In this document: positions 51,232-59,310 of the stretch, piece by piece
Position numbering within the stretch: the first letter of the stretch is position 1
How the letters are laid out: each line of letters starts with the position of its first letter
NCBI GenBank assembly: GCA_964538615.1
Contig: CAZIGK010000003.1
Coordinates: forward strand, 88,147-152,146
Length of the DNA: 64,000 nucleotides
Direction: 5' to 3'
Source: CAZIGK01 sp964538615
GTDB taxonomy: Bacteria; Pseudomonadota; Alphaproteobacteria; Rickettsiales; RI-342
The notes under the pieces: model-generated
Told to the model about the DNA's origin: nothing
Databases searched by the model: none
Seen by the model: only the letters and a program-made list of their open reading frames with translations
Translations under genes and position numbers: made by a program

Positions 51232-52908
51232 TTACTGATCGTCCTGCTGCATCCACAGGCGTAGGACAGAGAGGGATTCTTCCGGATGTTCTTCCAACAG
51301 TTGATTGATGCGGCGAATAGAGGAAGATTTCACTTTGCCCTGAATATTGGCCAGATCAATCATCATATCTTCATCTTCTTCCAGCAGCAGACCAGCGGCG
51401 CCCATTTGTCCGGGCAGCGGGTTGCCGCTCTGGTCGGTCAGTTGCCCCATAATGCCGGGTGCCATCAGTGCTTCGATGTCTTCATCTTCCTCGTCGCTGG
51501 GTTCTTGCGTGATTTCTATGGCACGGTTAACCAGCGGACGGATGACCAACAGGATAGCCAGAATAGCCACCAGCCCTAAGATGAGTGTTTGGAGGATGTT
51601 ATGAAAATCTTGCTTGATAAAATCCAAGGGACTCTCCGCTTTAAATGATTCCATGCTGCCGGGAAATACCATATTGACCACCTCAACCGTATCTCCACGG
51701 TCTTCATCGTAACCGATGGCGGATTCCACGAGGCGTTGAATACGCTCCAGCTCAGCATCGGAACGGGGGACTTCTACGACTTGCCCGGTTTCGTTGGCGC
51801 TGAAGGTGCTATTCACCAGTACGGCAACGGATAGACGGTTGACACTGCCAACCTCTTTGACGGTGTTTTCTTCTACTTTTGAGATTTCGTAGTTGATGGT
51901 TTCCTCTTCGTGGTTGGCGGTGCGGGTGGTCATGGTGCCCGCCTCCTCGGTCGGGGGGTCTGGCAGGTTGTTGGCAACGCTGACATTGGTATCCAGATCA
52001 CGTTCACGGGTTTGTTCATTGTCCGTAATATTCTGGGTGGAACGGGCGACCTGACCTTCGGGATCGTATTTTTCGGATTTACGCACGACACGGTCAAAGC
52101 TGATTTCGGCGGCAACAGAGACATCGGAGTTGCCGTCTCCCACGACTTTATCAATCATGATTTCCAGCTTTTCTTCCAGTCGCTTTTGATAAGCGAGGCG
52201 GTATTCTTCCGCATCAGAAATCATGGCGGCGATATCTTCTTCATCCCCCCCACGTGCCAGCAGGTTACCCTGATTATCGACGATGGTGATGCGGTTGGGC
52301 TCCAACCCCGGTACGGCGGTGGATACCAGATGCCGGATGGCTTGCACCTCTTTGCCGGAAAGTTTCTTATTATGCTTTAAATCTACAGCCACAGAAGCCG
52401 TGGGGGGTTTTTTATCCCGCGTAAACAGCTCCCGCTTGGGGATGACCAGATGTACGCGGGCACTTTGAATGGGATCCAGCGAAGAAATAGTACGAGCCAA
52501 TTCCCCTTCCAGAGCTCGCAGGTAATTGACATTGTGAATGAAGTTGGATGTGCCTAGCGCGTCCTGTTTATCAAACACTTCATAGCCTACACCACTGCCC
52601 GCAGAGGGAATCCCCTCGCCCGCCAAACGAAGCCGGAGCTGATAGACTTGCTCTGCGGGAACCGAAATGCGGGTGCCATTGCCGCCAAGTTGGTAGGGGA
52701 TTTGATGGGTGTCCAGATATTCGATAGCGGCGGATGCTTCTTCCTGCGGTAGTTCCTGATAGAGGGGAGACCAGTGTTCATTCTGGCTACCGCCGCTGAA
52801 GGCCAGATAACCAAAAAAAACCAGCAGTAGCAGCGAGACGCCGCCGATGATGCCGAGTTTGACCGGCCCCAGATCCCTCAGGGACTGTAACAGGTTGTTC
52901 ATTGCCAT
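51232..52908 (-). CDS. fliF: FliF, flagellar MS-ring protein
   Basis: FliF forms the MS ring in the inner membrane around the export gate. The 558-residue product has an N-terminal span (LGIIGGVSLLLLVFFGYLAF), ring-building motifs including ALEGELARTISSLDPIQSARVHLVIPKRE and PGLEPNRITIVDNQGNLL, and a second span near residue 450 (ILGLVAILAILLVIRPLV). The acidic cytoplasmic tail ends in ESLSVLRLWMQQD, the FliG-binding end. It is the first gene of the flagellar cluster. The start ATG has no good ribosome-binding site, and the in-frame ATG two codons later is equally possible. Confidence 0.96.
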   Translation of the reverse strand: MAMNNLLQSLRDLGPVKLGIIGGVSLLLLVFFGYLAFSGGSQNEHWSPLYQELPQEEASAAIEYLDTHQIPYQLGGNGTRISVPAEQVYQLRLRLAGEGIPSAGSGVGYEVFDKQDALGTSNFIHNVNYLRALEGELARTISSLDPIQSARVHLVIPKRELFTRDKKPPTASVAVDLKHNKKLSGKEVQAIRHLVSTAVPGLEPNRITIVDNQGNLLARGGDEEDIAAMISDAEEYRLAYQKRLEEKLEIMIDKVVGDGNSDVSVAAEISFDRVVRKSEKYDPEGQVARSTQNITDNEQTRERDLDTNVSVANNLPDPPTEEAGTMTTRTANHEEETINYEISKVEENTVKEVGSVNRLSVAVLVNSTFSANETGQVVEVPRSDAELERIQRLVESAIGYDEDRGDTVEVVNMVFPGSMESFKAESPLDFIKQDFHNILQTLILGLVAILAILLVIRPLVNRAIEITQEPSDEEDEDIEALMAPGIMGQLTDQSGNPLPGQMGAAGLLLEEDEDMMIDLANIQGKVKSSSIRRINQLLEEHPEESLSVLRLWMQQDDQ

Positions 52909-53112
52909 GGTGTGTTATGCTCCCGCAGGCAGAATGGCTGCCCGTTCTGTTTAGCCTGAGCCAAAACCATAAAGAAACCATTAAGCTGCGGCAAAAATTG
53001 CCTAGTTACCGCATAAAAAAAAGGATGATATGGCATCCTGTTGGTGGCTCCCCCCACTGGAATAATGATGGCATCTATGCATTAATTGCCTATTTATAGC
53101 AGGGTAGAGGGG

Positions 53113-53150
53113 AAAAAACTACCACATATTGTGGTGGCGGAAGGTTTTTT
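53113..53150 (-). terminator. Candidate intrinsic terminator between secB and fliF
   Basis: On the minus strand ACCACA-ATA-TGTGGT forms a 6-bp stem with a 3-nt loop followed by AG and six T. It would end leftward transcription from secB before fliF. The opposite flank also has a T run, so it may act in both directions. Confidence 0.5.
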
Positions 53151-53229
53151 GAGGGTATGGGCGGCGCTTGTTGCCTGCCTATTCTGTGTGCCTGAATGAT
53201 GGAATGGGACTTCCGGTGTTGAGAGATGG

Positions 53230-53250
53230 ATTCCGGGTCAAGCCCGGAAT
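53230..53250. repeat. Short palindromic repeat (ATTCCGGG stem)
   Basis: ATTCCGGG-TCAAG-CCCGGAAT is a perfect 8-bp stem with a 5-nt loop, in the widespread context GGATTCCGGGTCAAGCC followed by GGAATGACA. This palindrome is common between genes in many proteobacteria. Only one copy is in the window. Confidence 0.8.
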
Positions 53251-53280
53251 GACAGGGGGGAGTGTGGTGTTGGGGTGCGG

Positions 53281-53560
53281 GAACGGCGGCAAGCAGGCCG
53301 CCGCCTTTGAGCTAAGCGCCAGCGAGAGGGGCTTTAGCCCCGACGCGTAGCGAGGCTAGTAAGCCGAGCGTAGCCAAGGAAGGCTATGCGAGGGACAAGA
53401 AGTGAGGACAGCAGTGCGAACCCTTTGAGCTAAGCGCCAGCGAGAGGGGCGAAGCCACACCAACGGTTGTGTCAGGTGAGGGCTAGCAAGCCCGAACCAG
53501 CCCTGAGCTGCCCTCATTTGCGAGACAGGAATCGAGCAAGGAGGGAATAAAACAACCAAG
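53281..53560. repeat. Copy of the dispersed modular repeat downstream of secB
   Basis: It carries the GGCGGC hairpin, the GGGGC-TTTA-GCCCC stem (53328-53341), the GAGGCTAG module and then a second, more diverged round. Together with the palindrome at 53230 and the terminator at 53113 it fills the 667-bp space between fliF and secB, in which no gene is seen. Confidence 0.85.
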
Positions 53561-53575
53561 TGGAGCCAAGGGAAG

Positions 53576-54043
53576 TTAATTCACAGCGGTTTTGGCTGGA
53601 CGTTCTACGGAGGCTTTGCGTTCTTCGTAGAGGCGTTTGAAGTCCATAGGTTCCAGCATCAAAGGTGGAAAACCGCCATCCCGTGTTGCATCCGCAATGA
53701 TGCGGCGGGCAAAGGGGAACAATAATTGCGGGGCATGGATGAGAAGCGCTTCTTCTGTATCGGCTTCAGGTACGTTGGTCAGGGTAAACAATCCCGCGTA
53801 GGCCAGTTCGACAATGAAGAGTGGCGCATTGCCAGCCACAGCGCGGGCAGAGAGTTGTAGCGAGACTTCGTAACGGTTTTCCTGCAGGCGGGCGGCATTC
53901 AGGTCAATGGCCATCTGGATGGCGGGCTGTTCCTTCTGGGTGAAAAAGCTGGCAGGAGCACCGGGGTTTTCAAAGGACAGGTCTTTAATATATTGCGCAT
54001 TCAATATCATGGAGCGGGCAGGTTTTTCGGTCGGGGTCGTCAT
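53576..54043 (-). CDS. secB: SecB, protein-export chaperone
   Basis: SecB is a tetrameric cytoplasmic chaperone that keeps preproteins unfolded and passes them to SecA. The 155-residue product has the family core YIKDLSFENPGAPASFF and a beta-strand region (NRYEVSLQLSARAVAGNAPLFIVELAYAGLF). The PQLLFPFARRIIADATRDGGFPPLMLEP signature follows, ending FKRLY. The ATG at 54041-54043 is chosen; the frame is open far upstream but without homology. In alphaproteobacteria secB commonly stands divergent to the Tim44-domain gene, exactly as here. Confidence 0.96.
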   Translation of the reverse strand: MTTPTEKPARSMILNAQYIKDLSFENPGAPASFFTQKEQPAIQMAIDLNAARLQENRYEVSLQLSARAVAGNAPLFIVELAYAGLFTLTNVPEADTEEALLIHAPQLLFPFARRIIADATRDGGFPPLMLEPMDFKRLYEERKASVERPAKTAVN

Positions 54044-54293
54044 GGGGGGTGGCTCTTGCTGGAAGATGAGGGAACAAACAGAAAAAAGACTGTACCAAAT
54101 GCAGGATGCATAGCATGCAACCAAGGGAGGGGGGTAGAAAAAAAGCGCGATCGCATGACATTTTTGTTGGATAGGGGGGGAGGGGCAGGTAGAGTGGGCG
54201 CGTATTGGCCAATGATGGAATGACGGATGCCTGAAAGCGTCAGGACAGCTTGGCCTGCATCCTGGTGTATTTGTGGAAAAAGTGGGTGAGGCA

Positions 54294-55010
54294 ATGGAAT
54301 CCGAAGGTGGTATGGGTTTTCCGGATCTGATTATTCTGGGCTTGGTAGCAGCGTTTGTGTTGCTACGTCTGCGGAGTATGCTTGGCACACACCATGAAGA
54401 AGATGTGCGCCCGAAAATTGTGATCGCTGACGTCCAGCCGGTCGCGGCCAGACAAGCAGACGAGCCGCCGCATGAACGGCCTGAGGAATTGCCGGAGGAA
54501 ACCGAAGAAGATATTCGTGCCCAGTTGGGTGGGCAGGACGAAGGTCGGGTGGCGCAGCAGTTGCAGGCCATTCGGGTCATGGACAAGCAATTTCGGGTGA
54601 AGGATTTTCTCAAAGGTGCCAGAATGGCTTTTGAAATGGTCATTGAAGCCTATGCCAAAGGCGATAAGGCGACGTTACGGCAGCTTCTTTCCGCGGAATT
54701 GCTGAAAGATTTTCAGCAGGCATTGAAAGAGCGTGAACAGGCCGATGAGCGGGAAGAAGTGACCCTGATTTCCATTGATGACGCCCATATAACCGATGCC
54801 AGCCTGCAGGGGCAAAAGGCGCGGCTTTCGGTGATGTTTCAATCGCAGCAAATGGTGAGTGTTCTGGGGAAGGATGGCAAACGCCTGCCCGGTCAGTCTC
54901 CCGCCATGGAAACGGTGGAGGATGTATGGGTTTTTGAGCGGGATGTACGGTCTGCGGATCCGAAATGGACGTTGGTACAAACCGTTGCGCAAACGGATGC
55001 AACGGCTTAA
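54294..55010 (+). CDS. Tim44-domain inner-membrane protein (TimA-like)
   Basis: The 238-residue protein has one N-terminal membrane span (LIILGLVAAFVLLRLRSMLG), an acidic/proline-rich spacer (EEDVRPKIVI..., PEELPEETEED) and a Tim44-like domain (FLKGARMAFEMVIEAYAKGD, LLSAELLKDFQQALKEREQ). The domain is shared with the mitochondrial import factor Tim44 and with bacterial proteins of uncertain role. Neighbouring secB and mltA give the usual alphaproteobacterial context. I place the start at ATG 54294 behind GTGAGG; an upstream start seven codons earlier is possible. Confidence 0.9.
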   Translation: MESEGGMGFPDLIILGLVAAFVLLRLRSMLGTHHEEDVRPKIVIADVQPVAARQADEPPHERPEELPEETEEDIRAQLGGQDEGRVAQQLQAIRVMDKQFRVKDFLKGARMAFEMVIEAYAKGDKATLRQLLSAELLKDFQQALKEREQADEREEVTLISIDDAHITDASLQGQKARLSVMFQSQQMVSVLGKDGKRLPGQSPAMETVEDVWVFERDVRSADPKWTLVQTVAQTDATA

Positions 55011-55047
55011 AACAACAGCCACAGACAAAAACAGAAGGCAAGAGGCA

Positions 55048-56280
55048 ATGGGTGTGGACATACGACATGCACAGCGGGTGAAACAGAGCCTGTGGCGCAT
55101 TGTACGGGGGGGAGGCGTATTGTGGGTTGCGCTATTGTTGTTGGCCGGGTGTAAACAGCAGGGCTTGCCTGCCGGGTTGCGCCTGCCGTTGGGACCTGCT
55201 TTGAAACCAGCGAGTTTTATGCACATGGCAGGCTGGGAGATGGATAACCATGCCGAGGCATTGGAAGCGTATCTGCATTCCTGCGAGGCATTGATGAAGC
55301 TGCCGGATGATATGGAGATTCAGCCAACCCAAGTAGGCGGTAAAGCGCGTGACTGGAAATACACCTGTCTTCTGGCGCAACAGGTCAACCGTTTCGACCG
55401 TGAACAGGCGCGGCAGTTTTTTGAGATGCATTTCAACCCTTATACGGTGGATGATGGCTCCCGCAAGGCAGCGCATGAACAAGGGTTCTTTACCGGTTAT
55501 TATGTGCCACAGGTGGCAGTCTCTGAATATAAGACGCCTGAATACGCTGTGCCGATTTATGCCCGTCCTGACCGGCTGGTGGCGGATAAAGTCAATGGCG
55601 ATACGGTCTATGGTGTGAAAAAAGATGGGGTGATTGTCCCCTATGCCACCCGAAGAGAAATTGAACTTGGGCTGGTGAAGGATGATTTGAAAGTGCTGGC
55701 CTGGGCGAAAGACCCGATTGATGTGTTCTTTATGCAGGTGCAGGGTTCCGGCCAATTGGTGCTACCCAGCGGGTTGACCTTCCATGTCGGGTTTGATGGT
55801 AAAAATGGCCACCCGTACCACTCGATTGGCAAAATGCTGCAACAACAGGGACAAATTCGCAAAGAGGATATGTCTGCCTATGCGATTAAGGATTGGTTGC
55901 GCAAGCATCCGGAAACGGCGCAGGATGTCATGTGGTCCAACCCTTCCTATGTGTTCTTCCGGCTGTTGAAGGATGAAGGTGTGGCGGGTGCGCAGGCAGT
56001 CCCTTTGACACCAGAGCGTTCTATGGCAGTGGATCGGGCGTTTATTCCCCTCTCGGCACCGGTCTGGGTGGAGACGGATGTGCCGAGCGTACCGGGGCAG
56101 GCCAGCCAGATATTCCGGCATTTACTGATCGCGCAGGATACCGGAGCGGCCATCAAAGGCGCAGCGCGCGGAGATATTTTCTGGGGTGGGGGTGATAAGG
56201 CGGAAGCCATGGCCAGCCTGATGCAATCCCGTGGGCGGATGTGGCTCTTGATACCCAAGTCCATCACACCCGGTTTTTAA
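55048..56280 (+). CDS. mltA: MltA, membrane-bound lytic murein transglycosylase A
   Basis: MltA is an outer-membrane lipoprotein that cleaves glycan strands to 1,6-anhydro products. From ATG 55048 (AGAGG 4 nt upstream) the product is 410 residues with a lipobox LLLLAGC (Cys35). The first domain has FFTGYYVPQVAVSEYKTPEYAVPIY, followed by the core motif DVFFMQVQGSGQLVLPSG. The C-terminal 3D domain carries AQDTGAAIKGAARGDIFWG with the catalytic Asp, and ends MWLLIPK. It overlaps nothing and follows the Tim44-domain gene by 37 nt. Confidence 0.95.
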   Translation: MGVDIRHAQRVKQSLWRIVRGGGVLWVALLLLAGCKQQGLPAGLRLPLGPALKPASFMHMAGWEMDNHAEALEAYLHSCEALMKLPDDMEIQPTQVGGKARDWKYTCLLAQQVNRFDREQARQFFEMHFNPYTVDDGSRKAAHEQGFFTGYYVPQVAVSEYKTPEYAVPIYARPDRLVADKVNGDTVYGVKKDGVIVPYATRREIELGLVKDDLKVLAWAKDPIDVFFMQVQGSGQLVLPSGLTFHVGFDGKNGHPYHSIGKMLQQQGQIRKEDMSAYAIKDWLRKHPETAQDVMWSNPSYVFFRLLKDEGVAGAQAVPLTPERSMAVDRAFIPLSAPVWVETDVPSVPGQASQIFRHLLIAQDTGAAIKGAARGDIFWGGGDKAEAMASLMQSRGRMWLLIPKSITPGF

Positions 56281-56302
56281 CCTGTTGTGAGGGGAGTAGG
56301 CC

Positions 56303-56899
56303 GTGCCGGTAATGCGTCCACCCCGTGAAAAACAGCGGCGATTGGTTCGTCTGGCGTCTCCTTTGCCCAGAGCGGAATTGACGGAAGAGCACCTGCGGGA
56401 ATGGCAGGCATGGACCGAAACGTTGACGCCTTTGCCGGAAAAAACCCGTCAAAGCCAGCAACATCGTGCGCATGCTATGCAGCGTCCACAAACGGCTCTG
56501 CCGGTTTTGCCTGTGGAACCAACGCCTGACCCCTACCGCCAGCCGGATGCACGTCTGGCTGATGAGCAGGAACTATGGGCGGCGTGGTGCCACCGCGAGG
56601 CTAGTACCCGAAGGCTGGATCTGCACGGTATGGTGCTGGAGGATGCGTATCGTGCTGTCCGTCAGTTTTTGGAACGGCAGCAGCTCATGGGGGTGCGTCA
56701 GGTGTGGGTGATTACCGGTAAGGGAACAGACGGCGAGGGTGCCTTGCGGCAAGACGTACCCCGATGGTTGCGGCAATGGCCGGAACTGGTGCGGCAGGTG
56801 GTGGAGGCCTCGCATCGGGAGGGGGGTGCCGGTGCCCTGAAAGTGACGTTGGCACAGCCACCTAAAATGACCAGAGCGCGTGGAGGAAAACATGCTTGA
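56303..56899 (+). CDS. Smr-domain protein
   Basis: The 198-residue product has a charged N-terminal half without recognisable fold and a C-terminal Smr domain: RLDLHGMVLEDAYRAVRQFL with the LDxH motif, then VWVITGKGTDGEGALRQDVPRWL with the TGKG motif. Smr domains are nucleases acting on DNA junctions or RNA; single-domain alphaproteobacterial members are not well characterised. It uses GTG at 56303 after AGGGGAG, or ATG at 56312. It lies after mltA in the common alphaproteobacterial order and overlaps the start of the regulator gene by 8 nt. Confidence 0.9.
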   Translation: MPVMRPPREKQRRLVRLASPLPRAELTEEHLREWQAWTETLTPLPEKTRQSQQHRAHAMQRPQTALPVLPVEPTPDPYRQPDARLADEQELWAAWCHREASTRRLDLHGMVLEDAYRAVRQFLERQQLMGVRQVWVITGKGTDGEGALRQDVPRWLRQWPELVRQVVEASHREGGAGALKVTLAQPPKMTRARGGKHA

Positions 56900-57575
56900 A
56901 GTGCGCCCGCTGCTGCTGGTGGTAGATGATGATGACCGTATCCGCCAATTATTGCAGCGGTATTTAAGTCAACAGGGCTATTATGTGGTGGCGGCAGCCA
57001 ATACACAGGATGCGGAGGAGCTGCTACAGGCTTTCCATATTGAAGCGATGGTGCTGGATGTGATGATGCCGGGGGAAGATGGGATGGCTTTTTTGCGCCG
57101 TACAGGTTGGCAGAAACGATTGCCGGTGATGATGCTTTCGGCACGTGGAGAGGTAGAAGACCGTATCGCCGGATTGGAACTGGGAGCGCATGACTACCTG
57201 CCCAAACCCTTTGAGCCTAAAGAACTGCTATTACGCCTGCAACGGTTGTTACAGATGGCCAGACAACAGCAAAAAGACGCAGGCTGGCTGGCTTTCGGCG
57301 CATACAGGCTGCACCGGGAAAGCGGCAAGCTGATGCGGGGCGATGAGGTGGTGAACCTGACCGCTGCGGAACAGGCGTTGTTGTTGCGTCTGGCACAAGC
57401 GGTGGGGTCGGCGGTTAGCCGCGAACAACTGGCGGAATTATTGCCTCCCGGTGCGCAGGAGCGTAGCGTGGATGTGCAGATTAACCGTCTGCGCCGTAAA
57501 CTGGAGCAGGATGCCAGCAAGCCGGAGTATATTGTCACCATGCGGGGAGCAGGCTATGCGTTGCGCACCGTGTAA
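56892..57575 (+). CDS. OmpR-family response regulator
   Basis: This is a two-component regulator of 227 residues: an N-terminal receiver (LLLVVDDDDRIRQLL with the acidic pocket, Asp56 in AMVLDVMMPG, Lys near LPKPFEP) and a C-terminal winged helix of OmpR type (EVVNLTAAEQALLL, RSVDVQINRLRRKLEQD, RGAGYAL). The ATG at 56892 is chosen because GGAGG lies 6-7 nt upstream; the frame opens earlier at a GTG inside smr. The kinase gene follows 48 nt later. The RSVDVQINRLRRKLE segment is close to alphaproteobacterial OmpR-like regulators. Confidence 0.95.
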   Translation: MLEVRPLLLVVDDDDRIRQLLQRYLSQQGYYVVAAANTQDAEELLQAFHIEAMVLDVMMPGEDGMAFLRRTGWQKRLPVMMLSARGEVEDRIAGLELGAHDYLPKPFEPKELLLRLQRLLQMARQQQKDAGWLAFGAYRLHRESGKLMRGDEVVNLTAAEQALLLRLAQAVGSAVSREQLAELLPPGAQERSVDVQINRLRRKLEQDASKPEYIVTMRGAGYALRTV

Positions 57576-57623
57576 AAGGGGAGGTGTCAGCACCGGAACG
57601 GGTGATGACGGGGAAGGCATGGT

Positions 57624-58943
57624 ATGAAGTGGTTCTGGCGTCGGTTTAAACGTGTGTTGCCCAAAAGCCTGTTTGGACGTGCCATGTTGATTGTGGTGTT
57701 GCCAACCTTGTTGGTGCAAGCGGTGACGACCTATATTTTTTATGAACGGCACTGGGAAAATGTGAGCAAACACATGACGTTGGCCCTGGCAAATGAATTG
57801 GCGTTTATTGTGCGGCAGGCCGAAGTGCCGGATCATCGGTTGGGTGCGATGCGGCAGGCAGAGCGTTTTTTTCAGATTCAGGCGCGTTGGCAACCCCGTA
57901 AGCACCCGGCAAAGCCGCATGTGGATGATGATAAGATTTTGCAGGTTTTGCGTGCGCATCTTGCGCAACGATTGACGCATCCTTTCAGTCTGGAGCAGGT
58001 GGAGCTGAATCATGACGAGAAGATACGAACCATTGTGCATTTGCGGGGTGGTGATGTGCAAATGTTGGCATCGCGCAAGCGCATTAGCAGCCCCACCACC
58101 ACCATTTTTATGTATTGGGCGACCGGTTCTGCGCTGTTGTTTCTACTGATTGCGTTGCTTTTTCTGTATAATCAGGTGAAGCCCATGGAGCAGTTGGCGA
58201 ATGTGGCGGAAGATTTTGGGCGTGGCAAAGAGATTGCGGCTTTCAAACCGCGGGGTGCCGTGGAAGTGCGCCGGGCTGGACAGGCGTTTTTGGTGATGAG
58301 TGAGCGGATTCGGCGGCAAATGAGCCAGCGGATGGAGATGTTAGCCGCCATTTCCCACGATGTGCGCACCCCAATCACCCGTATGAAGTTGCAACTGGCG
58401 ATGATGGAGGACAGCACCGATACCCAGCTTTTACGTCAGGATGTACGGGAAATGGAAACCATGCTGGAATCCTATCTGGACTTTGTGCGCGGGGAAGCGG
58501 GGGAAGTGGAGCAGGATGTTCCCATTCGGGAATGGACGGAAGAACTGGCCGCACAAGCACGGCGTCTGGGTTTGCAGGTGGAACTGGAATGCCGTACGAA
58601 TATTGTATTGCACATGCGGGAGCAGGCTTTACGCCGTGCCATCATGAACCTGATGAACAATGCGGCCCGTTATGCCACGGCCGTGCATTTGCGGGTGTGG
58701 AAACGTGGGCATGTGCTGGCGTTCGTGTTGGATGATAATGGCCCTGGTGTGGTTGACGAAGAGCGGGATAAGCTGTTTCGGCCTTTTTATCGGGGGGATG
58801 CTTCCAGAAGCCGCGCCAAGGGAGAGGGCGTGGGGCTGGGACTTTCCATTACAAGAGATATTATTCTTAGTCATGGCGGCAGCATAGAACTGGCCAATGC
58901 CCCGACTGGTGGCCTGCGGGTGAGTATCCGTTTACCGGTGTAG
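57624..58943 (+). CDS. EnvZ-like sensor histidine kinase
   Basis: The 439-residue product has two spans (about 15-37 and 158-181), a periplasmic sensor part between them, a HAMP segment, a HisKA domain with phospho-acceptor His245 in AAISHDVRTPITRMKLQLAM, and an ATPase domain. In the ATPase domain the N box is around NLMNNAARYA, the G1 box DDNGPGV and the G2 box GEGVGLGLSI. The order and the SHDVRTPLTRxxL type of H box resemble EnvZ/RstB kinases. It should phosphorylate the regulator just upstream. The signal sensed cannot be told. Confidence 0.95.
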   Translation: MKWFWRRFKRVLPKSLFGRAMLIVVLPTLLVQAVTTYIFYERHWENVSKHMTLALANELAFIVRQAEVPDHRLGAMRQAERFFQIQARWQPRKHPAKPHVDDDKILQVLRAHLAQRLTHPFSLEQVELNHDEKIRTIVHLRGGDVQMLASRKRISSPTTTIFMYWATGSALLFLLIALLFLYNQVKPMEQLANVAEDFGRGKEIAAFKPRGAVEVRRAGQAFLVMSERIRRQMSQRMEMLAAISHDVRTPITRMKLQLAMMEDSTDTQLLRQDVREMETMLESYLDFVRGEAGEVEQDVPIREWTEELAAQARRLGLQVELECRTNIVLHMREQALRRAIMNLMNNAARYATAVHLRVWKRGHVLAFVLDDNGPGVVDEERDKLFRPFYRGDASRSRAKGEGVGLGLSITRDIILSHGGSIELANAPTGGLRVSIRLPV

Positions 58944-58973
58944 AGGGGCAGGCGGGTGTGGTCGTGCGAGAGA

Positions 58974-59310
58974 CAAGAACGGCGGCAAGGAGGCCGCCGC
59001 CTTCAGCGAGCGATAGCGAGAGTAAAAAGCGGCTTGGGACAAGAAGCGAGCACAGGAGTGCGAGCCTTCAGCGAGCGATAGCGAGAGGCACGCAGTGCCG
59101 ACGCGCAGCGAGGCTAGCAAGCCGAGCGGAGCCAGAGAAAAGCTTTTCGTGGATGCCTGCCTTTGCAGGCATGACGGGGATTTATGACCAACGCAAGAGG
59201 CAAGAACGGCGGCAAGGAGGCCGCCGCCTTTAGCGAGCGATAGCGAGAGGCACGCAGTGCCGACGCGCAGCGAGGCTAGCAAGCCGAGCGGAGCCAGAGA
59301 AAGGGCATAC
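58974..59310. repeat. Two copies of the dispersed modular repeat between the kinase gene and pheT
   Basis: The region has two GGCGGC hairpins, two GGCAC-GCA-GTGCC stems (59088-59100 and 59249-59261), two GAGGCTAGC modules and the ATGCCTGC-CTTT-GCAGGCAT hairpin (59153-59172). No gene is seen in the 367-bp gap between the convergent genes; the stems may serve as transcription ends. Confidence 0.92.

Noticed and set aside
53113..53575. Possible sigma54 promoter for fliF, expected with an FlbD-like activator
   Set aside because: GG and GC pairs upstream of fliF are spaced 8 rather than 10 bp, so no convincing -24/-12 element was found.
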